A stretch of DNA of 64,000 bases from positions 744,001 to 808,000 of the forward strand of contig JBANDB010000015.1 in the NCBI GenBank assembly GCA_037576215.1. Direction: 5' to 3'. Position numbers and translations under genes: made by a program. Shown piece after piece: positions 1 through 10,175 of the stretch (the first letter of the stretch is position 1; each line of letters starts with the position of its first letter). Source of the DNA: Armillaria gallica (Eukaryota > Basidiomycota > Agaricomycetes > Agaricales > Physalacriaceae). Below the pieces are notes generated by a model. It saw only the letters and a list, made by a program, of their open reading frames with translations, was not told the DNA's origin and searched no databases.

Positions 1-1273
1 ATCTGTGAGGGAGAGAGTGAGGGTGGGAGTTGTCATGATCCGAAAAACCCACCTGTGCCGCGAAGCCGACGGCATCTTCCTCTTCGGCTCCCACGAGTGC
101 CTCTACGGTGGGTCCCACCCACGACGTCGGGACAGAGGTCCCGGATATCGGTATAATATTGCGCGTCGCGTCTGAGAGCCGAGTTTGGTTGCGTCATTTC
201 ATCGCGGCGGCGCAGATATTCTGCAGAGAAAACGGGGAAATTCTTGTACATGGTGATAGTTGGAGGTCAAGGTCGCCCTCGAGGTGAGGCGACAAGAGTA
301 CGGCGTACACGAGGCGGTCTCATTGTTGAAGGGCGATGAATGAAAGGCAAGCCTTTGTTTATTGCACAAAGAACAGATTATCGCACAAAGGGTAGAGTAT
401 TGCACTAAATATGTGCATTCAGAGTGGCATAGGGTGTTGTAGCAGCGAGGGATTCATTCGGCACCGCTAACACGGGGTCCATGCGGGGCACCCATGCGGT
501 AAACCAACCGCCCTCCCGCAATCCCACCCACCAACACCCAAAATAGCACCAAAATCTCATCTAATCTCCCATCCCCACGTCTCCCGCGACAATCAACGCC
601 CGGAAAGGGCATGTATGTCCAAGTGTCGCAAAGTTTTGATAAAAATCTGTCAGACTCTGTCAACGTCGCAGATCATACTCGGCGCCAAAAAACCCAAGCA
701 CCCAAGTGGGCGAGGTGGAATCCTGATCTGCAGTCAGTTGATTTTGAATGCGGTGGGAGGGGAGGTGAGTTTTACCACACGCGGTCGGCCCTTCAGCTTC
801 CCAGGTTGAGCCAATAATGGAGGTTGACCCTCGGTTGCTCTTGTTGGCTGATTGTAATTAAAAAAAGGCATCCAGCGAGGCTCGGAATACCAAGAGATTG
901 GGTTCTCGAGCAAGCCTCCCTCGAATCGAGTGGGATGATTCGGAGTCTTTTCGTTTTTTCTTGGTCCTCAGGCAGGCTAAGAGCTAGAGTGAGAGAAGAG
1001 GAAATGCAAAAGCTTTCGGCAACCCGGCATGTATAGGCATCCGTAAATCAAGGCGATGGTCTTTTTCGTCTGGGCTCGGCCGGTAGGGAATCACCCGAGC
1101 CGGCATTGTTAAGGACGCAGCGAGGGAGGGGAGGGTGGAAGAGAAGAACGAACCGAACGTAAAAAAAAATTAAGTTGCCACCGGCAAAATAATCATCCCA
1201 ATCGGGAAGAGCGAACCAAGGCACGAACCATTCAGGAACAGTTCGGTTGAAAGTAGTCGGCTGGAACATTGTC
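1..1273. other. Intergenic, no gene recognised
   Basis: No open frame here shows a recognisable domain, signal peptide or convincing exon structure. The short frames present are what chance would give. A few short repeats of the type gcacaaag occur near 355-400, without clear structure. I see no RNA gene. Confidence 0.5.
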
Positions 1274-1380
1274 ATATTTAAATTCGACTGGGTTCCCAGA
1301 TATCGTCACTTTTCCCTTTCCCTCCCTCTGTCCCCTTCTCTACGAAAGCATATCCTTGCTATCTTTCTATACCGTGCACT
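1274..1380 (+). promoter_or_regulatory. Putative core promoter of the repeat-peptide gene
   Basis: An AT-rich TATA-like element (atatttaaatt, 1274-1284) lies about 100 bp before the start codon at 1381. It is followed by a pyrimidine-rich stretch at about 1306-1370. A TATA-like box followed by a CT-rich tract is common before transcription starts in well-expressed fungal genes. Position and composition are seen directly; promoter function is inferred. Confidence 0.45.
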
Positions 1381-2979
1381 ATGCGAATCCATAATTTGCT
1401 CGTCGTACTGGCCTCGGCGATGGCCTTCGTTGGGGCAGCCCCTGCGGTACGCCGACCTACCGTCGCACTTGGTTGCAAGTTTTTCTAACTGTCGACTTTA
1501 GGGAGAACTGAGTGAAGTCGAGTTACGGGAGGCGGAGGTGCGTGTCTGGGCTATCCTAATCCTATTCTGTGCTTACCCCGTACCAGCCTGCGAACGGCGG
1601 AGGAGGTCAATCAGGTCAATCTTGGCGTCGTGATGCTGAGGTGAGTGCTGCGGGTTTTCATTCAATTGACTTCACGCGTTGACTTGTGTTTTTTTTTCCA
1701 TAGGAAATCCACGTTGCGCGTGAGGTGTGACCCTGTCCTGCGTATTCAAAATGTTCGTTTATTCATGCTATCTATCAGCCTGCCAACCAAGCTAGTGCGG
1801 CCTGGCGTCGCGGGGTGCGTAATCCCGTACTGGGTGGAGCATTCGCCATAACTTATACATTTCATTCCAATACAGCCTGCCAACCAAGCTAGCGCGGCCT
1901 GGCGTCGTGATGTGTGTAATCCCATGCCGGTCGGGTATTCACTGAAACTCACTTCAATTCTAGCCTGCCAACCAAGCCAGTGCTGCATGGCGGCGTGAGG
2001 TGTGTAACTTTACTTGAACACTAGTTGGGAAATTCATCCATTTATCGCAGCCTGCAAACCAAGCTAGTGCTGCCTGGCGGCGTGATGTGTGTAACTTTAC
2101 TTGAGCAACAGTCGGGAAATTCATCTATTCATCACAGCCTGCAAACCAAGCTAGTGCTGCCTGGCGGCGTGAGGTGTGTAACTTTACTTGAACGACAGTC
2201 GGGAAATTCATCTATTCATCGCAGCCTGCAAATCAAGCTAGTGCTGCTTGGCGTCGAGAAGCTGAGGTACGCTAACTCCTACGCGTCTCATCTAATTCTG
2301 ATTTTCCCGCAGCCAATGAATGGCGGCTCTGCCGGCGCAGCTTGGCGTCGCCAACCCGAAGCGGAGGTACGCATTGCCAACCGATTATCACCGCCCTCGA
2401 CTCGCTGACCATTCTCTTTTTATAGCCCATGAACGGTGGTGCTACCGGTCAATCATGGCGGCGAGAAGCTGAGGTATCTATCACCGCATCTATCTGCCCG
2501 TCTCATTTTGATTAACTGTCTTCCGAAGCCTATGAACCAACCAGCTGCTGGATGGCGTAGGGAAGCAGAGGTGAGTAAACACTTTACTTCCATTCAAGGT
2601 CTCATTTTGATTAACTCTCGAAGCCCATGAACCAACCAGCTGCTGGATGGCGTAGGGAAGCAGAGGTGAGTGAATCTTTATTTACATTCAAGCTATCGGA
2701 TTTCTGATTGATTTCTGATGATCAGCCCATGAACGGAGGCGCTACGGGACAGTCCTGGCGTCGGGAAGCTGAAGCAGAAGCTGAGGTGAGCATTCTTACT
2801 GTCCGCCCTTAATGTAGTATAAATAAAGTCTTCCAGCCCATCAACGGTAACGGACCGTCATGGCGTCGCGAAGCTAAGGCAGAGGTAAGCAATCGGACCC
2901 GGACTTTCCTTTTCCTTTTTTTAAAATCCTCATCCCGTTGTGTCCGCAGCCCTACAACCAACCAGTCGCAGGCTGGTAA
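1381..2979 (+). CDS. Secreted Kex2-type repeat peptide precursor, one peptide per exon
   Basis: Seventeen exons (1381-1446, 1502-1537, 1587-1640, 1704-1724, 1779-1814, 1876-1911, 1964-1999, 2051-2086, 2138-2173, 2225-2266, 2313-2366, 2426-2473, 2529-2570, 2624-2665, 2726-2785, 2837-2884, 2950-2979) encode about 240 aa, and all 16 introns are phase 0. Exon 1 is a signal peptide (MRIHNLLVVLASAMAFVGAA). Exon 2 is a short pro-region ending in REAE. Cores then follow: ANGGGGQSGQSW, six ANQASAAW, MNGGSAGAAW, two MNGGATGQSW, two MNQPAAGW, INGNGPSW and finally YNQPVAGW, whose Trp is the last residue before the stop. Every core except the last is followed by RR, a Kex2-type site. Spacers such as EAEP, DP, QPEAEP and EAKAEP split into X-Ala/X-Pro dipeptides, as removed by Ste13-like peptidases. 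The architecture resembles alpha-factor and fungal Kex2-processed repeat proteins, but the cores match no pheromone I know. Exon 4 (EIHVARE) is degenerate and may be skipped. Hormone, pheromone-like and RiPP roles all remain open. Confidence 0.87.
1779..2266 (+). repeat. Tandem exon-plus-intron units coding for ANQASAAW
   Basis: Six successive exons encode the same core. Exon starts at 1964, 2051, 2138 and 2225 are exactly 87 bp apart (36-nt exon plus 51-nt intron), and the introns between them are nearly identical. The two earlier units are spaced 97 and 88 bp and are more diverged. The repeat unit therefore contains a whole exon with its own splice sites, so unequal exchange can add or remove peptides without breaking the frame. 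This points to recent expansion at the 3' side of the block. Confidence 0.9.
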
Positions 2980-5900
2980 ACGCGCGCCCCGCACTTAAAC
3001 TTTCAGAGATTCCTTCACCGATCCTCTGATTGTTGCGGGCATCAACGAACGTCGGAAGCGAGGGGCGGAGCCTGTTGTTGATCCGGACGGAAATCGTACT
3101 TATGCGTTGTCGTTTTTTTCCTGGTGTGTAGAGTGGGGGTGTGTGTAAGTCAGTACTGATAGTCTCTCTCTGTCTCTGTTGTTCTCCCATCATCATCATC
3201 ATCATCATTTGTCTTATCCTACTTCTTCGGACTAACTATGGTCACTCCTTTGGCTCTTTTGTATACTTACTCAGCCGTAATGATTTTGGTTATTTTTGGC
3301 AGTGGAAAGAGCAAAGAGTTCCCGCGCGCCGTGAGCCGGTTCGGGATCATATTGGGGGCGAAGTACCTGCGAAGCTGAGTCTAACTTGAATTGGGAAAAG
3401 AGCGAACGACACTATTTAGATGGGGTGCCTTTTGCTTACTGCAAAGGGCATCTGCGATGGCGACGATCATCTCCGGTGGTGTGGAGGTGGTGTTTGCTAC
3501 TATGCCAATCCATTCATTCGCACCTTCCATCCACCCGTTCCTCACACGCGCACACTCTCTGCATCTCTCGGACCTTCTTCATTTAGCGGAGCATGATTGG
3601 CAGGCAAGTAGTGCGAATTCGAACGTCTCCTGTTGCACCGGTTCGTCGCGCCTTCTTCAATTAGCGAGTTGATGCGGTGACGTTGCTCCGCGGGAGAATG
3701 AAGGAACGACGTCATAGGTATTCGTCGTGCAGGGTGTCTGTCCGTCCATCACAGCATGGAGGTTCGCTCTTCCATTATTATTGGGCGAAAAGCGTTCACA
3801 ACATATTTTGCTGGAATGGTGATTTGCTACCAGCATGGTGTTTTACACAGCACAGTGACATTGGATGAAGATTGGAAGGGCTAAAAGCTCCCGGAACAAC
3901 CGACCGAAGTCGTGAGTCGCGGGTTCATCACTACTAATTAAGGACCGACCAGCTTTCGGGATGCAAGACAGACCGCGGGTTCGTTTGGATAGAAAGCTCC
4001 CGCGAATGCCCACGCTACCCGTCCCAGTTCCTTGTACTCAACTAGGTAACATTGAAGTTACCCGTTCATTCTTGAACCAGCCTCGAGGTGTTTGTTTATC
4101 ATAAAATGAAGTCAACTTACTCCACTCCATTCTCTCGACTCGGAGTGGGAACCGCAGCACGTCCTGCACGTCTGACACCAGGTCAGCACTATGAGTTCCT
4201 TCTAAAGTCATTCCCACTCCAGGTTCTAGCTTGGACATCGCAAGGAATGATATCATGCATTTAAGCACGGACTCCTAAAGTCCTACTAAGTCCGCACACT
4301 CTTCATTGCATCTTTTTCAATTGTAACCTAGGACGACGAGTCTAGCGAGGCACTGCTATGATCTCCCGCCGGATGTGACTGGGTTGTGAGAGAAGGAGAT
4401 TGTGACGTTTAAAAGGTTAATTTACGCGATCAACCGTTGTCATGGACAAGCAGGGTTGGTTGGCATTTGGGCCCGGTTTCCCTCTCGATCTTTGCTTGCG
4501 TCTTCTTCATTATTGCTTCAATTGATGGTAACCCGAGGCTATTTCGGCCGACGGATTAAGAGTTAGTTGTAGTTGTGTGGTTCGTCTCACTTCACTTTCC
4601 ACTGGCAGCTCAAATGATAAGAACCGTTCCCTAGATTACCCACGACTCCAAGGCTCGTGTCGCCAAGCTGAGTTCTTTCATTTTACCCCTGGATTAGCTT
4701 GTGACTTCTGAACATTTTATACGGTGCGATATTAAGTATAAGCGACTGACGTGATGCCAAGAGTCCTGGTGATGTGAGTTGACCGAGATTAACCTCGTGT
4801 CCACTGTCTGACGCGCTAGGCGAAATGGAAAGCTGATTTTTCTGTTTTCTTTTTCTTTTTTTTTTTTGGGGGGGGGGGGGGAGGTTTGAGTTTATTCGAC
4901 GTGAGGTGGATTAATGTCGTAAGAGAGAGGGTTGTCTGATAGTGCGGTGAAAGGAAGAAATCTCGGGTGCTTTTGATAGTTTGACCCACCTTGAACATAT
5001 TTCATGTGCAAGTCCAAATATTCCAAGTTTCACGTTCGGCGATATGCCATGGACTAGGCACTGAGAAGTCTTTCCCATTTCATGTCGTACGTTATGAAGG
5101 TTCCAATATATAGATTTGCGCGATATGAAGTACTTACCCTGCCTTCCGAACAATAGGTGTCTTTTCATGAGGAAATAATACGTGTTCCGGCTTTGAAGGG
5201 AGCCTTGTAAGCCGTAATAAACAGCAAGATGTCAAACACCGCGTACTATGAAGCAGGATCGCAGGTCGTTCCTATTTAATTTACTCAAATCAACCGGAGT
5301 GCTAGGACTCCGATGAACCCCACATGCGGAGAAGATGGGGACCGATGTTTAATTCCACTTGAAAGACTCGGAGCCTGGTTCAACTGCGAAAGGGAGGACT
5401 TGTCTGAAAGCTGTCAACGTAAGAGGGCGACGCAAAAGTAAACGCCGACGGTGTCCTGAAACGAGGGCACCCCAGAAAAAGCGCGCGATCAAGGAACAGG
5501 GGTAAACAAAGTATCATCCCGATTCCCGACAATTGCTTACTTAATCGGCGGCATCGTAGGCGGCTCGCTTCGACCAAGCAATGTTTCGAGTTCGGGCTTG
5601 GTCCTGTCAAGTGATGTGATCCCGGGTGTTTCTTTCTAGCGACTGTGGCCGCTCCTTTTCAAGTTGCGAGGTTGTATGATCATCTCGAGTACTAAGTAGG
5701 TGATAGTGATGGTCCGGGGACCTTCTAGGTTCAAATTATTCTCAGCGCTGCGCCTAGTTTAGTCTCCCAGAGTCCACCTAGAAATTAGATTCCCGTCTCT
5801 CTCACGTTGGTGAAACAGGATTAATGTGTCCCGAACCAAATCATCTGCCCATGGTAAGAGTCAAAATGTGAGTGCTAGTTGCTCCATCAACGTTGGTCTC

Positions 5901-6363
5901 TCAATGACCCAGCTAAGTTTAGCTGCCTTTCCATCAGGTAGAGCTTTTTTCATACCGTCTATTCATTGCGTTTCTTACCTTGGGTTTCATCCATAATAAT
6001 GCACTGGTGCCTCTATTCGACTTTCTAACCCACTCCTTCATTTCGTTTTGATATCAAGTGAGCCCACCTTCGTATCACACTCGTTTCCCTAGTACATGAT
6101 GAATACACCTGTCCCTGTGCATGGCCTTCTCCATTTGAACCTCCTCCTCTATCCCAGTGCCCCGAGATCGTATCAGGCACTACATGAATGTGGTTCTTTA
6201 GCCAAAAGGAGAAAGAAACTTTGATAATATAAGTTGTGATGGGTAAGCGTCCGGTGCGATATCGATGTGAACTATCAGCTGCAAACACGTACCCCGTAAA
6301 CGTCTCTTTGATGCGTGGGCATTTAAACAATGCTCAGGTTTACTGCCTCCCTGCGTCAATAAA
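2980..6363. other. Intergenic, no gene recognised
   Basis: This stretch holds the 3' flank of the peptide gene, a (cat)7 microsatellite at 3188-3208 and a T12/G14 double homopolymer at 4856-4881. I found no open frame with a recognisable domain or a convincing set of spliced exons on either strand. Specifically, no DUF3328/UstYa-like, tyrosinase or peptidase gene that could act on the peptide precursor is visible here. Confidence 0.5.
4856..4881. repeat. T12/G14 homopolymer junction
   Basis: Twelve T are followed directly by fourteen G. It may be a natural low-complexity tract or an assembly/sequencing artefact. The exact lengths should be treated as uncertain. Confidence 0.8.
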
Positions 6364-6368
6364 CCCAC

Positions 6369-6878
6369 TGTTAAGAATCGGACTATCTTGAGTAATACAC
6401 GAGTTAATGAATACTCAAGTAAAACCCGAGTCATGAGCGAGGATGTCCGAAAGTAAAGTTCTAACCACCAAGAGAGATCCGATATGTGTTCTAACAAGCG
6501 CTAGGCGTAGTTAGCGAGTTTGTCAGCAAGCGCTAGGCGTAACTGACGGGGTTTCCAACAAGCGCTAGGCGTAGTCGGAAGGCAAACGGAACGGCAAGCG
6601 CTAGGCGTAACCGATCAGATATGCTTAGATCACACAGTTAAGTGGACGTTGAAGAGTAGTGAAATTAGATTAAGATTTACAATAGTACAGACTGTGATTA
6701 TATACTAGAGGTTTCGAGTCATTATTGTTCTACAATGTTCTACTGTATTCTGGTGTCTGTAGGAAAAATAGAGAAAGTAAGAGAAGATACGAGCAAGTCA
6801 CCTTTGAGACCGAGAAGCCCGAGTACAGGCATGTGTTGACTCATGGGCCGAGTCGGCAGGTACCTGATATCCATAACA
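6369..6878 (-). repeat. 3' long terminal repeat
   Basis: This is the left copy of the 510-bp LTR, with terminal inverted TGTTA/TAACA. On the minus strand it contains a TATATAAT-like box (about 6699-6707) that could serve as promoter. Four copies of a 15-mer (caagcgctaggcgta) lie beyond it. It differs from the right copy at one base in the first 15-mer (g here, a in the other). Confidence 0.93.
6495..6609. repeat. Four regularly spaced 15-mers in the LTR
   Basis: The 15-mer caagcgctaggcgta starts at 6495, 6527, 6559 and 6595, with spacings of 32, 32 and 36 bp. The same array is in the right LTR at about 10302-10416, with one base changed in the first copy. The core contains the palindrome agcgct. 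In the orientation of the element the array lies downstream of the TATA-like box, so it is probably transcribed. Possible roles are a protein binding array, an RNA structure or a leader element; none is shown. Confidence 0.85.
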
Positions 6879-7026
6879 GAGCCCCCCCAGTCCACATATG
6901 CATGAACGAGGCAAAGCGCAAGTAACATGAAGCAAATTAGAAGAAGTAAACTCACAGACTTGAATTTCCTTGGTACAGTTACGGCTTGCCGATTATGAAT
7001 GTAACCGAGGCAGATTGAAGTAGAAT

Positions 7027-10000
7027 TTACCACACATTCCTTACATCTGAACGGCAATGTCTATCTCCTTCGGGACTGCTAGGAAACGGGGAAGGAAGCT
7101 TTGCATGATCAAGAAGGAAATCGCCAGATTCTGATGCCGAGAATGTGTTTCCAAAACGGGAACGATATTGATGATGATGGCTCCCATCATTTCGCCGTTT
7201 CGTCGATACAACCATTGATTCATTCACCCTCGAGATTGTGTCTAACCGTCTGTCTTGCATCAATGTCTTCGTGTCCTTCAATTCACCTTTCGATGCACCT
7301 ATACTGCCTTGCTTATGCCCGACGACTTTTGATTGAACTGGCCTAGTCGGACTTGGAGCCCGGTCTGTCGAACACGATAGAAGGCCAATTTCGGTATTTA
7401 GAGGGGGGGTTATACGAGATACTGTGATAGGAATGGCGAAAATGTCCCTGGGTGCGTCGTTTGGACTATTGATGAGCCGAACATTCTGATTTGATTGATC
7501 GTGTTCAGATTTCTCTGGTAAGTTGCGCTTCAATGGCGTTATATTCAACGCAACACTCTGTGGATGGTCTGTGAGTAGTCGTTTTGACTCTCGTTTAATC
7601 ACCGCAACTTCTGATATGAGTGACAGGCAAGGGTAAACTGAAAACCTAGGGAGACGGATCGATTCCGGAATGCCATGACGACAGAATTCCAATCGAGACG
7701 AGCTCTGTATCCTTTGGGGATGCTGCTGTCCACCCCTGAGCTTAGCTATAAGGTTCTGTAGCATCGCATGAGTTCCTGGAAATCGGGAATTCTGGGATTC
7801 ACGCAAAGTCTGATGGCCGTGGAGTTCTTTGCGTTCCTTGTCAGCAAGAGTGAATCTGGGAAGATGTCGGGAAATGATCGTGATGCATTCATATCCGGAG
7901 GTGATGTGGAACTTCTCTTGGGCGATGGATTTGGCAACGGTATGTACCTTGTTTCTGATAACTTGACGTGGATCAAGCACCACCCTTGCAACTGGAAGCG
8001 TATCCTTTTGGGTAGCGCGCAGTCGTCGTTCCATCCCCCGGCCTTTCCTACAAGTGTTGTGAAGCCATTTTCTCGTAGTACGAAGAAATCCAGTCATATT
8101 CCAGCTCTCTACCACTGTTATATTATTGTAGAGGTTCGAAATAAGAAGAGCGGAGAGACAGGAGACGAAGTAATAAAGTAAGTCCTCTCCGTGCTGCGAA
8201 CAGGTTTCTTGACTGATATGTTGTTTGATAAATAAGTCACGATGCTTCGTGTGGGACTGGCGATCTAGGCTAATAGTCGGTGTAGCCCTATCAGTGTTGA
8301 TTCCATGCTGTGAGAAACATTGACCATGTAGCCGACATTCGGTTCTGCCGGTCTGCCTCATAAGATTTGACTTTTGTTTGACGCGAACCTTTGACCGTGT
8401 AGAAAGCATCCAATGTGCCGTTCTGGAGTTGCATGCGATATATGACGGTGAATGGAGGACCGTCTGCAAGACGTTGAGATCCAGAGCATTTACTCCTACC
8501 TGGAGCTGCGACGCTTCGCTTTCCTGAATGGCAAATTTCAACAGCGGCGGTATGCACTTTCTCCTTCCACTCAGTATATGCCTACAATCACCATGCTGGG
8601 ACAGGACCTGGCAGGTGACGTGGAATACTTGCTGTAACCGTTTCTGCAGCTGGTGGATGCGACGTCTAACTTTGCGTGGTAGTAAAAGGCCCTTGTCCTC
8701 TCCAGAAAAGGCTGCGCAGGGCGTATTCGATGAAATCCAGAAGGTACGAACCTCGCCTTTGCTTGAATGATGAAGGATTGGATTGCCGACGTTATAAAGC
8801 AGGGCTGAAATGTTCTTGAATTCGTTCTCGCAGCTAACCCCTGTGTCTGGGTCACTGTTGCAAGTAGGTACACCAGTCGCTTTGAATGCAGTGTCCGAAT
8901 GAATGCTAGGATACTCCAAGTGATCAGAGCATGCTGGAATACGTGGATGGCATGAATCGCAATGAGATGGATGTTTGTTTCCATCGGTATGACCTTGGCC
9001 CGAGTCAAGATCACTAGGAGAACGTCCTTGATAAATGCTTGTGTGCAAAGAAGGATTTCTGCAATCTAAGCTGTTTGGAGTCTGAGCTTGGTGGGACACG
9101 GCAGGCAAACTCTCGTGTCGATATGGACCGCGGAAATCATGAGATTCACTGACTTTGGTATTTGCAAAAAGACAAGACTGACCTCGTATTTTAGTGGTCT
9201 GTGAGTTGCTAGGATGCTGTTCCTTTTCTCTTGAAGTATCATAGTGTACTCCCCCCAAACTCCAGTCGGAGGCCGAGTTCTGACGAGAGGGGTTCGACTT
9301 GAGAGAATTGGAAAGTGATGCAGGAGGAACAGTAGGAAGGTAATATTCTTGTTTTCCGAGACGAGCTCTATCAGCATTACGTTGAGCTGCGAGAAGATTT
9401 TCATCTAGAATTACGCGTGTCTGACATTTATCCCAGTCATGGACGTCGTCAAGCATATAGAGGAAATTCTCGACGCGAATGCGGTACTGCAAGGCATATA
9501 TCTCGAAGTCGTTACCTGTCAAACCTTTTGCAGTGTCGATGGCCCATACAGGTGGTCGGAGATCTGAATAACCAAAGGTTTCCAGAGACGAAGAGGCTAA
9601 TGAACGGCGAGTGGTCAATCTGGTGAGAAGTTCCTGATAGATCTTCTCATCTAATTTGTACACGACGTCTTTCGCAAACGTGGTACAGGCAGAAACGGAT
9701 GTCAGAAGGCAATCCAGAATACTCGTCTCTTCTGGAAAGATCTTCGTGTACTGGTTGTGTGTCAAAACACAAGCACTGGTGGTTCGTAAGCCATTCCCGA
9801 GTTTCCTGTTCCTTCCGTGTTTAAGTAACTGTATAATGTGATCCTTACGTGCCTGCAAATGTGAATGTTCCGCGAAGGTAAAGAGAGGAACGGATGATGG
9901 CCACAAGCGAGTAACCTTTCTGGTATCAGTGTCTGTGATGTCTACCGGGTTGACTGGCAATACAAGCGGTGCGAGAGAATCCGGAAATGCGAATGAGTCG

Positions 10001-10086
10001 TCGGACAGATGATGGAATGGGGGAGTAGATTGCGAAGCACACGAATGAATTGATATAACAGATTCAAACATGGTATATAAATCCAA
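7027..10086 (-). CDS. Large unassigned ORF inside the LTR element (1019 aa)
   Basis: An uninterrupted frame of 1019 codons begins about 90 bp inside the 5' LTR and ends about 150 bp before the 3' LTR. I do not recognise it. The first 260 residues look folded, with several amphipathic helical segments. The middle and C-terminal parts are rich in Ser, His, Arg and Gln and look mostly disordered. No zinc knuckle, protease, reverse transcriptase, RNase H or integrase motif was seen. Position suggests a Gag-like protein or a captured host gene. The intact length agrees with the near-identical LTRs: there has been little time for decay. An intronless kilobase ORF is unlike the intron-rich host genes in this window. 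Confidence 0.75.
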   Translation of the reverse strand: MDLYTMFESVISIHSCASQSTPPFHHLSDDSFAFPDSLAPLVLPVNPVDITDTDTRKVTRLWPSSVPLFTFAEHSHLQARKDHIIQLLKHGRNRKLGNGLRTTSACVLTHNQYTKIFPEETSILDCLLTSVSACTTFAKDVVYKLDEKIYQELLTRLTTRRSLASSSLETFGYSDLRPPVWAIDTAKGLTGNDFEIYALQYRIRVENFLYMLDDVHDWDKCQTRVILDENLLAAQRNADRARLGKQEYYLPTVPPASLSNSLKSNPSRQNSASDWSLGGVHYDTSREKEQHPSNSQTTKIRGQSCLFANTKVSESHDFRGPYRHESLPAVSHQAQTPNSLDCRNPSLHTSIYQGRSPSDLDSGQGHTDGNKHPSHCDSCHPRIPACSDHLEYPSIHSDTAFKATGVPTCNSDPDTGVSCENEFKNISALLYNVGNPILHHSSKGEVRTFWISSNTPCAAFSGEDKGLLLPRKVRRRIHQLQKRLQQVFHVTCQVLSQHGDCRHILSGRRKCIPPLLKFAIQESEASQLQVGVNALDLNVLQTVLHSPSYIACNSRTAHWMLSTRSKVRVKQKSNLMRQTGRTECRLHGQCFSQHGINTDRATPTISLDRQSHTKHRDLFIKQHISQETCSQHGEDLLYYFVSCLSALLISNLYNNITVVESWNMTGFLRTTRKWLHNTCRKGRGMERRLRATQKDTLPVARVVLDPRQVIRNKVHTVAKSIAQEKFHITSGYECITIISRHLPRFTLADKERKELHGHQTLRESQNSRFPGTHAMLQNLIAKLRGGQQHPQRIQSSSRLEFCRHGIPESIRLPRFSVYPCLSLISEVAVIKRESKRLLTDHPQSVALNITPLKRNLPEKSEHDQSNQNVRLINSPNDAPRDIFAIPITVSRITPPLNTEIGLLSCSTDRAPSPTRPVQSKVVGHKQGSIGASKGELKDTKTLMQDRRLDTISRVNESMVVSTKRRNDGSHHHQYRSRFGNTFSASESGDFLLDHAKLPSPFPSSPEGDRHCRSDVRNVW

Positions 10087-10175
10087 TGCGAGTAGGTGTG
10101 ATTAAGTGCTGAAGCGAGTATTGAATAGTGGATAAATCGATTCCCTCTACAAGGTGGTCCCAATGTGTCCACCAA

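Noticed and set aside
2025..2408. A 127-codon plus-strand frame with a 29-residue tandem repeat across the peptide gene
   Set aside because: It reads through exons and introns of the repeat-peptide gene in another frame. It stays open only because the 87-bp unit is divisible by three. Splice sites and Kex2/Ste13 logic support the spliced reading instead.
6495..6609. Regular repeats in the LTR as a CRISPR array
   Set aside because: There are only four short repeats with 17-21 bp spacers inside a eukaryotic LTR, duplicated exactly in the second LTR. No cas genes are present.
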